Source: CP2-2F sp034432555 (GTDB taxonomy: Bacteria > Chloroflexota > Anaerolineae > Aggregatilineales > UBA2796). From it: DNA of 64,000 nt. Under the pieces are notes generated by a model. The model was not told the DNA's origin and ran no database searches. It saw only the letters and a list, made by a program, of their open reading frames with translations. Position numbers and translations under genes: made by a program. Below, in pieces: positions 35,890-43,350 of the stretch. Each line of letters begins with the position of its first letter. Within the stretch, counting starts at the first letter, position 1. The stretch covers positions 1-64,000 of the forward strand of contig DAOUBW010000008.1 of assembly GCA_034432555.1 (NCBI GenBank), read 5' to 3'.

Positions 35890-35973
35890 GCGAGACTCCT
35901 AAGGGCAGTGTATCAGTAGATATGTGCGCTATTGTACCTGATTCAGGGCAGGAACGGGATGCGTTCGATGATG

Positions 35974-35979
35974 TATAAT
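35974..35979 (+). promoter_or_regulatory. -10 element of the putative restriction endonuclease gene
   Basis: TATAAT ends 10 nt before the ATG at 35990. There is no Shine-Dalgarno sequence between them and no good -35. The transcript would start almost at the ATG, so the mRNA is probably leaderless or the true start is the Met at 36008. Confidence 0.5.
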
Positions 35980-35989
35980 TTATGTGCCT

Positions 35990-36607
35990 ATGATTATGGA
36001 TGACCCGATGGAAATTCAAACACTACTTCAACGATGGCAGCTAACAGCCGAAGAGCTAACTGAAATCGTTGATGAGAATCCTAGTTTGCGTGGTTTTTTG
36101 CTTGGTTATGTTGGTGAATACAAATTACGCAAATTAATTCAGGAAAAGCCTGAGGTTCAAGCAGTTCAAAAGCCTGATGATCATGATAGAAAAAGTAAGA
36201 ACGATCTCATTATCGTTTATCGAAACCAGCGTTTCACGTTAGAAGTTAAATCGCTTCAGACAAACTCCATAAAACGCTCTGAAACGCTGCTCTATGGCTC
36301 AGTGCAGGTAGATGCAAGTGATCGCCGCACGGTTCAGTTGCCTAACGGGATGGCTATTGAAACAACCTGTTTGCTGCGTGGTGAATTTGATGTACTTGCC
36401 ATAAATCTTTTCCAATTTAGACAAACATGGCAATTTGCGTTTATTCTTAACCGCGATCTGCCTACTTCAAGAAGCCGAAAGTATACTGATATACAGCGCG
36501 AATACCTATTAGCAACATCTATCAAAGTCACAGACCCAATCAGCCCACCTTACGTTCCCGATCTTTTTGTGCTGCCAGACCTTTTGAGCGCTGAGCGTAA
36601 GACTTGA
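35990..36607 (+). CDS. Putative type II restriction endonuclease (PD-(D/E)xK fold)
   Basis: I do not recognise a named enzyme. The ~205-aa protein has KNDLIIVYRNQRFTLEVKSL (Asp near residue 71, then EVK near 85), the pattern of a PD-(D/E)xK nuclease core. It lies tail-to-tail with a DNA methyltransferase, which supports a restriction role. Codon use and base composition are far more AT-rich than neighbouring genes, suggesting horizontal transfer. Several start codons are possible (35984 GTG, 35990, 35996, 36008). Its last 68 bp overlap the methyltransferase 3' end. Confidence 0.6.
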   Translation: MIMDDPMEIQTLLQRWQLTAEELTEIVDENPSLRGFLLGYVGEYKLRKLIQEKPEVQAVQKPDDHDRKSKNDLIIVYRNQRFTLEVKSLQTNSIKRSETLLYGSVQVDASDRRTVQLPNGMAIETTCLLRGEFDVLAINLFQFRQTWQFAFILNRDLPTSRSRKYTDIQREYLLATSIKVTDPISPPYVPDLFVLPDLLSAERKT

Positions 36608-37286
36608 CCTTGGTTTTCGGCTTGACAAAAACTAAGAAATATGAATGGTTTTTTCGTGCATGGCGCTGCTTTTTAAGTCGGCTAACACCAGGTTTATTTG
36701 TTCGCATAACAATAAAAAGGTCTTTGGCATAAAAGCCAAGTTGGGCATACTCAAGCATAATTTCGACGTGCGTAAACCACTGTTTATTAGCGCTGACTTC
36801 ATCTTGGCACTTAACAATTAGCACTCCTGTTTCTCTCAGAACTCTAAACGCCTCACGACCTGCTGACGCATATAAATCAATCACAGCAGCGTGCCATTTG
36901 GGTTGAGGTTGCTTTACGCTATCTGCTTCAGCTTGATACGCTTGTCTAAAACTTTCGTGGGTGCCAGCCCCTGCCCAATGAACAGCATTTGCACGTAGTA
37001 ATCCTTCCATATAAGGTGGGTCTAAAACGACACAGTCTATGCTGCCATCTAAATAAGGCAAACACCTACAATCAACACCATGTTGAATATCTGTAGGTAA
37101 TAGTGTGTACCGATCTTGAGGTACATTTCGCCAAAATACGCCCTTGCCATAAGTTACATCCGCAATTGTTGAACCAATAGGCACATGTAATGAGAGAATC
37201 TTGGGAAATACATCCGAATTGGTAGTTTGATATGCGGAAAAGATGAGATCAGTAGTTGGTTGACCGCCCTGTTTGCGTTTCTTCAT
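36540..37286 (-). CDS. DNA methyltransferase (N6-adenine or N4-cytosine), putative modification partner
   Basis: The 248-aa protein has the SAM motif I-like IADVTYGKGVFWRN (about residues 40-53) followed by catalytic motif IV DPPY (about 89-92). The DPPY form indicates an amino-methyltransferase, and the order I-IV is not the beta class. LIVKCQDEV and LFIVMRT are further core strands, and the C-terminus is Lys/Arg-rich. It probably protects host DNA from the convergent nuclease. The region is AT-rich compared with its flanks. Its promoter carries tandem direct repeats. Confidence 0.85.
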   Translation of the reverse strand: MKKRKQGGQPTTDLIFSAYQTTNSDVFPKILSLHVPIGSTIADVTYGKGVFWRNVPQDRYTLLPTDIQHGVDCRCLPYLDGSIDCVVLDPPYMEGLLRANAVHWAGAGTHESFRQAYQAEADSVKQPQPKWHAAVIDLYASAGREAFRVLRETGVLIVKCQDEVSANKQWFTHVEIMLEYAQLGFYAKDLFIVMRTNKPGVSRLKKQRHARKNHSYFLVFVKPKTKVKSYAQRSKGLAAQKDRERKVG

Positions 37287-37308
37287 AACTTTAACCCCTC
37301 GTTGTGTG

Positions 37309-37346
37309 TTATACAGTAATTATACAGATGTTCTATAAGTATACAA
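37309..37346 (-). promoter_or_regulatory. Methyltransferase promoter with tandem TTATACAG repeats
   Basis: On the minus strand TTGTAT (37341-37346) and TATAAT (37319-37324) are 16 bp apart. On the plus strand TTATACAG occurs twice (37309-37316 and 37320-37327) with an 11-bp period, overlapping the -10. Direct repeats one helical turn apart over a -10 suggest a repressor site. Confidence 0.55.
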
Positions 37347-37349
37347 GTT

Positions 37350-38525
37350 CTACTCATCCACCGAACCGACTTCCACGCCCAGTGCCAAGCCCAACAAACC
37401 GATCTCGGCAGGGAAACGCGCCCGATCTGCCAAATTCAAGGTGAGCAGCGGACAGCACAGCATGGCAGCGCTCATCAGGTGCATAAGCGCCTGTGGCGAT
37501 TCGCCGCGCCGCACCAACTCCACCAGAATTGGCTGCAACACACGATCTGCCTTGCTATCGCGGAACATGGCGCGCACCGCAGACGGTGCATAGTTGTGCT
37601 GCACCTTCAGCGTTTCGCCATCATCCTGATAGCTGATCTGAAGGCGTGCCGCCACTTCTTGCGGATGATACATCCAGGTGGCAAGCACGTTATGGAACAT
37701 CGGCTTGGTCAGGTCGAGCAGTGGATGGTGCCTGCCGCCAAAGGCAGGGTCAAAATAGCACAAGCCGCCGGGCGTGAAAAAGACGTTACCGTTGTGTGCA
37801 TCGCCATGCCCAACGATGCTCCACGTGGGCTGGTCTGGCTCTAGGGTGCGTTTGGCGCGCTCAATCAAGCTGCCCAGCGTTTCAGGATACGCCTTGCCGT
37901 TGATGATCCAGCGCCGCGTGAGCAAATCTGCCCAATCAAGGCTGCTATCAGGCAGTTCAAACGGCTTGCCCACGTAAAATTCGGTGTAGCGCTCGCCCGC
38001 CAAGCGATGATAAAAAAGCTGATGAATGGGCGCGTTGGCGTTTTCTTCCGCCGTGATCGGGCGCAGGGTGGCACGGTAAATCTCGATCAGGTGCGAATCA
38101 GCGGCGTTTTGGGCAGCCGTCAGCGCGCCCAAATCACGGCGTTCGCCGCGCTCTAGGGCGTGTGCCACATCAAAGACGCTTGGCGCGTTGATCAGATCGT
38201 AAATCAAGAATTGCTTGCCATACTCCGTCGAGGCATACAGCGGTGCAATGACAGGGTAGCCCACTTCGGCAAGCGCACGGGCATTGTAATATTCACCGAT
38301 CACGCTGTTCGGCTCAACATGCGTCTTGAAGAATAGGCGGCGTCCATCAGCAAGCGTCAGGTAGCCATTAAACGAATTGAGCGAGACAGCTTGTGGACGC
38401 AGCTCTACGCGAATGGCAGCCAACTTCGGGAAGAGTTCGCGCACGAAGCTGAGCAGCAGCCCTTCGGCAGCCGCTTTATCAGTAAATTGCAAGGCTTGAA
38501 TGCGTTGCAGACGTACATCATTCAT
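37350..38525 (-). CDS. APH-fold phosphotransferase (aminoglycoside/choline kinase-like)
   Basis: The 391-aa protein has the kinase-like fold. The N-lobe includes RRLFFKTHVEPNSV. The catalytic loop is GHGDAHNGNVFF (about residues 237-248), and the metal-binding motif is YFDPAFGG in place of the usual D-x-D/E. These are Brenner-type motifs of the APH family, which phosphorylates small alcohols, sugars or antibiotics. It is preceded by a SAM methyltransferase gene with only 3 bp between. The substrate is unknown; self-resistance, salvage or metabolite modification are all possible. Confidence 0.78.
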   Translation of the reverse strand: MNDVRLQRIQALQFTDKAAAEGLLLSFVRELFPKLAAIRVELRPQAVSLNSFNGYLTLADGRRLFFKTHVEPNSVIGEYYNARALAEVGYPVIAPLYASTEYGKQFLIYDLINAPSVFDVAHALERGERRDLGALTAAQNAADSHLIEIYRATLRPITAEENANAPIHQLFYHRLAGERYTEFYVGKPFELPDSSLDWADLLTRRWIINGKAYPETLGSLIERAKRTLEPDQPTWSIVGHGDAHNGNVFFTPGGLCYFDPAFGGRHHPLLDLTKPMFHNVLATWMYHPQEVAARLQISYQDDGETLKVQHNYAPSAVRAMFRDSKADRVLQPILVELVRRGESPQALMHLMSAAMLCCPLLTLNLADRARFPAEIGLLGLALGVEVGSVDE

Positions 38526-38528
38526 GGC

Positions 38529-39215
38529 TTAGGCATCTCTCCACCATAAGGCAGTGCATTCAGGCAAAATCGGCTGGCTGGCGTCACTCAAATGCGCGAC
38601 CATTTCCGCACCAAAGAAGAAGGTGATCAATTCCTCTGCCTCCGTGCGCGACTCAAAGCGGTAATCGGTGCGAATCCACGTTGAACGGAAGCCGAGATCG
38701 CTTAGCACAGCGAAATAAGGCGCTAGATTGGCGGGCGGGCAAGGTGTTTGGCAGCCTGTGCCGAACGTCTCTAGGATGATCATCTTGCCGTTTGGGCGCA
38801 GCAAGCGGCGCGCTTCCTCAACGGCATGGACAACACTGGCGCTCGGATCACCTTGCGGCGAAAGAAAGGTGTAGCAAAAACTCCAGCCGACAAGGTAGAG
38901 ATCAGCGCAGGCATTCGGCAAGGGCAGGCTGTGATGCATGGCAATGCGTAGCGTGACGTTGGGCGCGCCTTGCAGGGTTTCGGCGGCGTGCGCCAGCATA
39001 GCAGGTGAGGCATCAAAGGCGTGCAGAGTCCGCACGTGCGGCGCCAGTAAGCGCGTTAAGCGACCCGTGCCGGCGCCTGACTCGACCACATCCACACCAT
39101 CAAGAGCGCAGAGAGTCCGCAAGGCAGGTAGGATGTTCTCTTGGTAATCCTCACGCACCACAAGGCGATCATAGGGCTCAGGGTGCGCGGCATAAATTTC
39201 GGCATAATCCAACAC
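38529..39215 (-). CDS. Class I SAM-dependent methyltransferase
   Basis: The 228-aa protein has motif I VVESGAGTGRLTRLL (about residues 43-57) and an acidic strand end FDASPAMLAHA. The motif IV region is ADLYLVGWSFCYTF, followed by RRLLRPNGKMIILE. It belongs to the small-molecule methyltransferase fold (methyltransf_11/25). The start is GTG with AGAGGA 8 nt upstream. It is the first gene of a pair with the APH-fold kinase and probably acts on the same compound or pathway. Confidence 0.85.
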   Translation of the reverse strand: MLDYAEIYAAHPEPYDRLVVREDYQENILPALRTLCALDGVDVVESGAGTGRLTRLLAPHVRTLHAFDASPAMLAHAAETLQGAPNVTLRIAMHHSLPLPNACADLYLVGWSFCYTFLSPQGDPSASVVHAVEEARRLLRPNGKMIILETFGTGCQTPCPPANLAPYFAVLSDLGFRSTWIRTDYRFESRTEAEELITFFFGAEMVAHLSDASQPILPECTALWWRDA

Positions 39216-39331
39216 TTAAGCAGTCCTCTCCATATGGCGGGCGCACTAAATGAGAGGGAATGTATACCGTGCAACGCGCCTCACTGCAACACCTGTTGGG
39301 CAAACCGTTTGCCTTGCCAAAAGCCCTTGCC

Positions 39332-39352
39332 GATTCTTGCATGATTCTTGCA
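39332..39352 (+). repeat. Tandem GATTCTTGCA direct repeat upstream of htpG
   Basis: GATTCTTGCA occurs at 39332-39341 and again at 39343-39352, an 11-bp period. It lies about 60 bp before the htpG ATG, where the -35 region would sit; a weak TACACT -10 is at about 39362-39367. It looks like a tandem regulator site. It is not a CIRCE element. Confidence 0.45.
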
Positions 39353-39411
39353 CAGACTCGCTACACTTTTAGCAGATTTGAACCTAAATTCCTGAAAGAG
39401 GCTGTATCTAT

Positions 39412-41277
39412 ATGACTGCACCGACTGCACAAACCTATGAATTTCGCGCAGAGATTCAGCAGCTTTTGCACATTCTGATCCATGCGCTGTACACCGACCG
39501 CGAGATTTTCCTGCGTGAGCTAATCTCAAATGCCTCCGACGCCTTGAATCGGCTGCGCTTTGAGCAACTGACCAATGCTGAGGTGATCGATCCTGATGTT
39601 GAACTTGCTATCCATCTCAGTTTTGATGCTGATGCGCGCACCCTAACCGTGACCGACAGCGGCATTGGCATGAACCGTGATGAGATGGTTGAAAATCTTG
39701 GCACCATCGCCCACAGCGGCGCCATGGCATTCATGAAGGCGCTGCAAGAGCGCGGCAGCCAATCGCCTACTGAGATCATTGGTCAGTTCGGCGTCGGCTT
39801 CTATTCTGTCTTTATGGTGGCGGAAAAGGTCGAAGTGATCTCGCGCTCTTTCCGCCCGAACGACCAAGCGGTGCTGTGGACGAGCAGCGGCGGCACAGAT
39901 TACACCATCGCGCCTGCCGAGCGCGCCGAACGCGGCACACAGATCACCATCTATTTCAAGGAAGATGCGGCAGAACTGCTCAACGAGCGCACCTTGAAGC
40001 GCATTGTCACCACACACTCGAACTATGTCGCCTTCCCAATCTATCTTGGTGAGAACGTCATCAACGCCCAAACCGCTCTGTGGCGGCGCACACCGCGTGA
40101 GGTTGAGGCGAAAGAATATCAGGACTTTTACCAGCAGCTCACCTTTGATACCAACCCGCCAACGCTAACCATTCATCAGGTTGCTGATGCGCCTGTGCAG
40201 TTCTACAGCCTGCTCTTTGTGCCAGCCAAGCTGGATCGCGGCATCTTGGCAGGTGAAGGGCAGGGCAAACTGCGCCTGTATGCCCGTAAGGTGCTGATCC
40301 AAGACCACGCCAAAGAATTGCTGCCCGAATGGATGCGCTTTGTGGAAGGCGTGATCGACTCCGAAGATTTGCCGCTGAACATCTCGCGGGAGACGGTGCA
40401 ATCCAACCGACTGATGCAGCGCCTAAAGCAGACCATCACCAACCGCGTGCTAAGTGAGCTAGAATCGCTCTCCGAAAAGACACCTGAACGCTTCTACACC
40501 TTCTGGAGCGAATTTGGACGGCTGCTTAAAGAAGGCACCATCACTGACTCCAGCAACCGTGATCGCCTGCTGCCCCTGCTGCGCTTCCGCACCCTGCACC
40601 ATCTTGACCAGCCGATCAGCTTGCGCCAATACATCGCCGAGATGGTTGCCGATCAAGAGCATATCTACTACCTATTCGGTGATGATCCGCAAGCCATTCT
40701 ACGCAGCCCACACCTAGACGTATTCCGTGCGCGCAAGGTAGACGTGCTGCTGCTGACCGACACAATGGACAGCTTCCTTGTGAACGCCATCGGCATTTTT
40801 GAAGAAAAGAAGCTGCACAATGGCGCCGACGCCGACCTGAAACTGCCCGAAAGCGCCGAAGACAACGCGCAGAGCGCCGAAACGCTGCCCGCCGAAGCGC
40901 AAGAGTCGCTCATTGAGCGCTTTAAGCGTGTGCTTGGCGAGCGCGTCCAAGATGTGCGGATAACTGACCTGCTGCGCGAAAATGCCGTGCGCTTGGTGGC
41001 ACCGGATCAGGGCTTTGGCGCAGATATGGAGCGCGTCTACCGCATTCTGGATAAAGATTTCAAGCTGCCCGCCCGCATTTTGGAGATCAATCCACGCCAT
41101 GCGATCATCCGCAACCTGAGCGCCATGCCGAACGATCCGCTGGCAGATCAGGTGATGGAGCAGCTTTTTGAAGGCGCACTGCTGATGGAAGGCATTCATC
41201 CGCGCCCTGTGGATATGCTGCCGCGTTTGCTGGCAATTATGGAAGCTGCCACGCGCCGCAGCGCCGATTCTGAGTAG
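39412..41277 (+). CDS. htpG: Hsp90-family molecular chaperone
   Basis: The 621-aa ATP-dependent chaperone has the GHKL ATPase N-domain with FLRELISNASDALNRLRF (Mg-binding Asn), VTDSGIGMNRDEMVENLGTI and GQFGVGFYSVFMVA. The middle domain (about residues 230-490) has LYARKVLIQDHAKELLPEW and EDLPLNISRETVQ, and a C-terminal dimerisation domain follows. It folds late-stage or stress-damaged clients in the cytoplasm. AAAGAGG lies upstream of the ATG. It stands alone as a gene. Confidence 0.97.
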   Translation: MTAPTAQTYEFRAEIQQLLHILIHALYTDREIFLRELISNASDALNRLRFEQLTNAEVIDPDVELAIHLSFDADARTLTVTDSGIGMNRDEMVENLGTIAHSGAMAFMKALQERGSQSPTEIIGQFGVGFYSVFMVAEKVEVISRSFRPNDQAVLWTSSGGTDYTIAPAERAERGTQITIYFKEDAAELLNERTLKRIVTTHSNYVAFPIYLGENVINAQTALWRRTPREVEAKEYQDFYQQLTFDTNPPTLTIHQVADAPVQFYSLLFVPAKLDRGILAGEGQGKLRLYARKVLIQDHAKELLPEWMRFVEGVIDSEDLPLNISRETVQSNRLMQRLKQTITNRVLSELESLSEKTPERFYTFWSEFGRLLKEGTITDSSNRDRLLPLLRFRTLHHLDQPISLRQYIAEMVADQEHIYYLFGDDPQAILRSPHLDVFRARKVDVLLLTDTMDSFLVNAIGIFEEKKLHNGADADLKLPESAEDNAQSAETLPAEAQESLIERFKRVLGERVQDVRITDLLRENAVRLVAPDQGFGADMERVYRILDKDFKLPARILEINPRHAIIRNLSAMPNDPLADQVMEQLFEGALLMEGIHPRPVDMLPRLLAIMEAATRRSADSE

Positions 41278-41506
41278 ACGCAGTTCACGGCAGGCGAACG
41301 GCGCGCTGCCCAGGTTGACCATAGGCTGGCAATTAGGCAGTGACCGTCATCGCCTGCCGCTCACCATCAGCGCAAGCGCAGCGCGCCTTAAGCGGTGAGA
41401 ATCGCCATACAGGTTTGGCGCACCCTACAACCAAAAGTCGCCGTACCTACGTAAAGATGTTATAATGGACGAAAACTTGGGGCTGCTGCCCGACAGGAGT
41501 GGAAAA

Positions 41507-41692
41507 ATGAATCTCGGTCCAACCGAACTTTTGATCATTTTGGTGATTGTGGTGGTGTTGTTTGGGGCAGGTCGGATTGGTCGGCTTGGGCGCGAACTTG
41601 GCACTGCTGTGCGTGAATTTCGGCGCGGCGTGAATGATGGGGATAAGTCTGCTGAGGAAGCCAACCGTAACCTAGCTGATCCGAAAGCCTAG
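41507..41692 (+). CDS. tatA: Sec-independent translocase subunit TatA/TatE
   Basis: The 61-aa protein has the TatA plan: a short periplasmic start, one membrane helix (ELLIILVIVVVLFGAGRI) ending in the FG hinge, then an amphipathic helix (GRLGRELGTAVREFRRG) and a polar tail. ATG 41507 with AGGAG upstream was chosen over an in-frame ATG at 41465, which overlaps a TATAAT (41461-41466) that is probably its promoter. tatC is not in the window. The amidase at 17838 carries a Tat-like signal and could be a client. Confidence 0.92.
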   Translation: MNLGPTELLIILVIVVVLFGAGRIGRLGRELGTAVREFRRGVNDGDKSAEEANRNLADPKA

Positions 41693-41721
41693 CGCACATC
41701 GTTTATGCAGGGTTCCTAAAA

Positions 41722-41748
41722 GGGCGGCTGGCATACTGCAAGCCGCCC
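41722..41748 (+). terminator. Hairpin downstream of tatA
   Basis: GGGCGGCT pairs with AGCCGCCC around an 11-nt loop, 30 bp after the tatA stop. Only a short ATTGCTTCC follows, so termination would be weak or factor-dependent. Confidence 0.55.
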
Positions 41749-41842
41749 ATTGCTTCCTAGTCCAACTGCCAATTGACAGATTTTGTGAGCGAAAGCACAA
41801 TCTTGCCTTACAAACCACTTTGCAACGGCAGGAGCTTGAACC

Positions 41843-43165
41843 GTGACGCAATCCCTCACCTCAAATTCACCTGATAGCCCCATCTTCAGCGTACCCGATC
41901 AGGCACTGGTGCCTGTGAATGACTATCCGTCCACACAGGTAGACATTCCACAGTCGCGTATGTTCATCATCAAAAAGCTGTTGACTGCCTTCCGCGAAAA
42001 GCACCCTAATTTGCCCGCTTACGATGCCTCGCAAGGCGATGGCGGCGCCAGCCTGCCCGGCGTGCCGCACAATTTGCTGGAACGTGCTTTTGAACTGCTG
42101 AAGCAGAACGGCACAGCCTACGATCCGCCCACAGGCACGGCTGCCTTCCGCAAGGCAACCGCAGAGCAGTACTGGCAGTTCAACGCTGATCTCGGCTATA
42201 ACGCCGAAAACATTGCCGCCACTGATGGCGGGCGCGATGCGCTCATCAAAGCCTATCAGGTGATGACCGCGCTAGGCACAGGGCGCATTGGCGATGTGCT
42301 GCTAGTCTCCCGCGTACCGTGGATTAGCTATATGTGGGGCCCGTATGGCGTGGGCATGAACATCCTCTTGGCGCCGGGCGACGAGGCAGCGAGCTGGGAA
42401 TACACTGAAGAAGGCTTGGCTGCCAGCGCCGAATTTTGCGCCAAGCATGGCGGCGGCAGGCGCATTGCAGGCTTGGTGATCACCTCGCCAGATAACCCGA
42501 CCGGGCGCACACTGACTATGGCGCGCCAAATCGCCCTAGCGCAAAAGGCGTTCTCGTTGGGCGTCCCTTTTGTGCTGTTCGACTGGATTTACCATCAGGT
42601 GACGGAAGGTTCACCCGCCGACATTAACGCTTTACTGAGCGCCTTTGACCCTAAAGACCGCGAACGCATCATTGTGTTGGACGGCTTGACCAAATCGCTG
42701 GGCGCCTCAAATGTGCGTGCCGCGCACTTGGTTGCTTCCAAACAGGTCATTGAATTTGTCGCCAGCCGCAGTTCGCATGGTGTGATGCCCAACTTTCTGG
42801 GGCAGGCAGTGGCACAGGCAGCCTATGAAATCGGTTTCCGCAAAGCGGCAGCCTCTATCATTGAGCCGACCAACGCCAGCCGCAAGGTGGTGCGGGACTT
42901 TGTGAAGGAAAAGGGCTACCGCGCCATTGTGGGCGATGGTGGTTACTACGCCTTCATTGACTGCACCGAGCCGATTCAGCGTGGCAAATTGACGGATTCA
43001 GTGGCACTGGTAGAGTACATGGCAGGCAATTACGGCATCACCGCCATTGCTGGCAGCTACTTCTCGGAGGCGGGCAAAAACTGGATTCGCTTCTCTTACG
43101 CGCTGCCGCCAGAGATCACGGCAAAGGCACTCGAACGCTTTGACGAGGCAATGCGCGCCCTCTAA
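41843..43165 (+). CDS. PLP-dependent aminotransferase (class I/II)
   Basis: The 440-aa fold-type I enzyme has YDPPTGTAAFRKATAEQY, SPDNPTGRTL (the PLP-contacting Asn) and the Schiff-base Lys in LTKSLGAS (K284). The C-terminal Arg for carboxylate binding lies in NWIRFSYALP. Its specificity (aspartate, aromatic or other) cannot be read. The start is GTG with AGGAG 9 nt upstream. It is transcribed alone between the tatA hairpin and the GAF kinase promoter. Confidence 0.88.
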   Translation: MTQSLTSNSPDSPIFSVPDQALVPVNDYPSTQVDIPQSRMFIIKKLLTAFREKHPNLPAYDASQGDGGASLPGVPHNLLERAFELLKQNGTAYDPPTGTAAFRKATAEQYWQFNADLGYNAENIAATDGGRDALIKAYQVMTALGTGRIGDVLLVSRVPWISYMWGPYGVGMNILLAPGDEAASWEYTEEGLAASAEFCAKHGGGRRIAGLVITSPDNPTGRTLTMARQIALAQKAFSLGVPFVLFDWIYHQVTEGSPADINALLSAFDPKDRERIIVLDGLTKSLGASNVRAAHLVASKQVIEFVASRSSHGVMPNFLGQAVAQAAYEIGFRKAAASIIEPTNASRKVVRDFVKEKGYRAIVGDGGYYAFIDCTEPIQRGKLTDSVALVEYMAGNYGITAIAGSYFSEAGKNWIRFSYALPPEITAKALERFDEAMRAL

Positions 43166-43282
43166 CAGCCACATAAACCACAGGGCGGGAAGACAATCTC
43201 GCCCATCTTCACCCATCAGTGCAGCCCCGCTCTTGACGACTTCCCAATTAGGCAACCCTGCTGCGACATTTCTAACGTATGT

Positions 43283-43288
43283 TATAAT
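43283..43288 (+). promoter_or_regulatory. -10 element upstream of the GAF/PAS kinase
   Basis: TATAAT lies 62 bp before the ATG at 43351. No consensus -35 is seen at 16-18 bp. The leader would be about 55 nt. Confidence 0.45.
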
Positions 43289-43350
43289 GCAAAATTAGGG
43301 TACGGTCGGGATTGATTGTGTGGCACGGGTAAAGCAACACGAGTTCACCT

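Noticed and set aside
35990..37286. Toxin-antitoxin interpretation of the AT-rich convergent pair
   Set aside because: The methyltransferase has clear DPPY and SAM motifs and the partner has a D...EVK nuclease core, which fits restriction-modification better.
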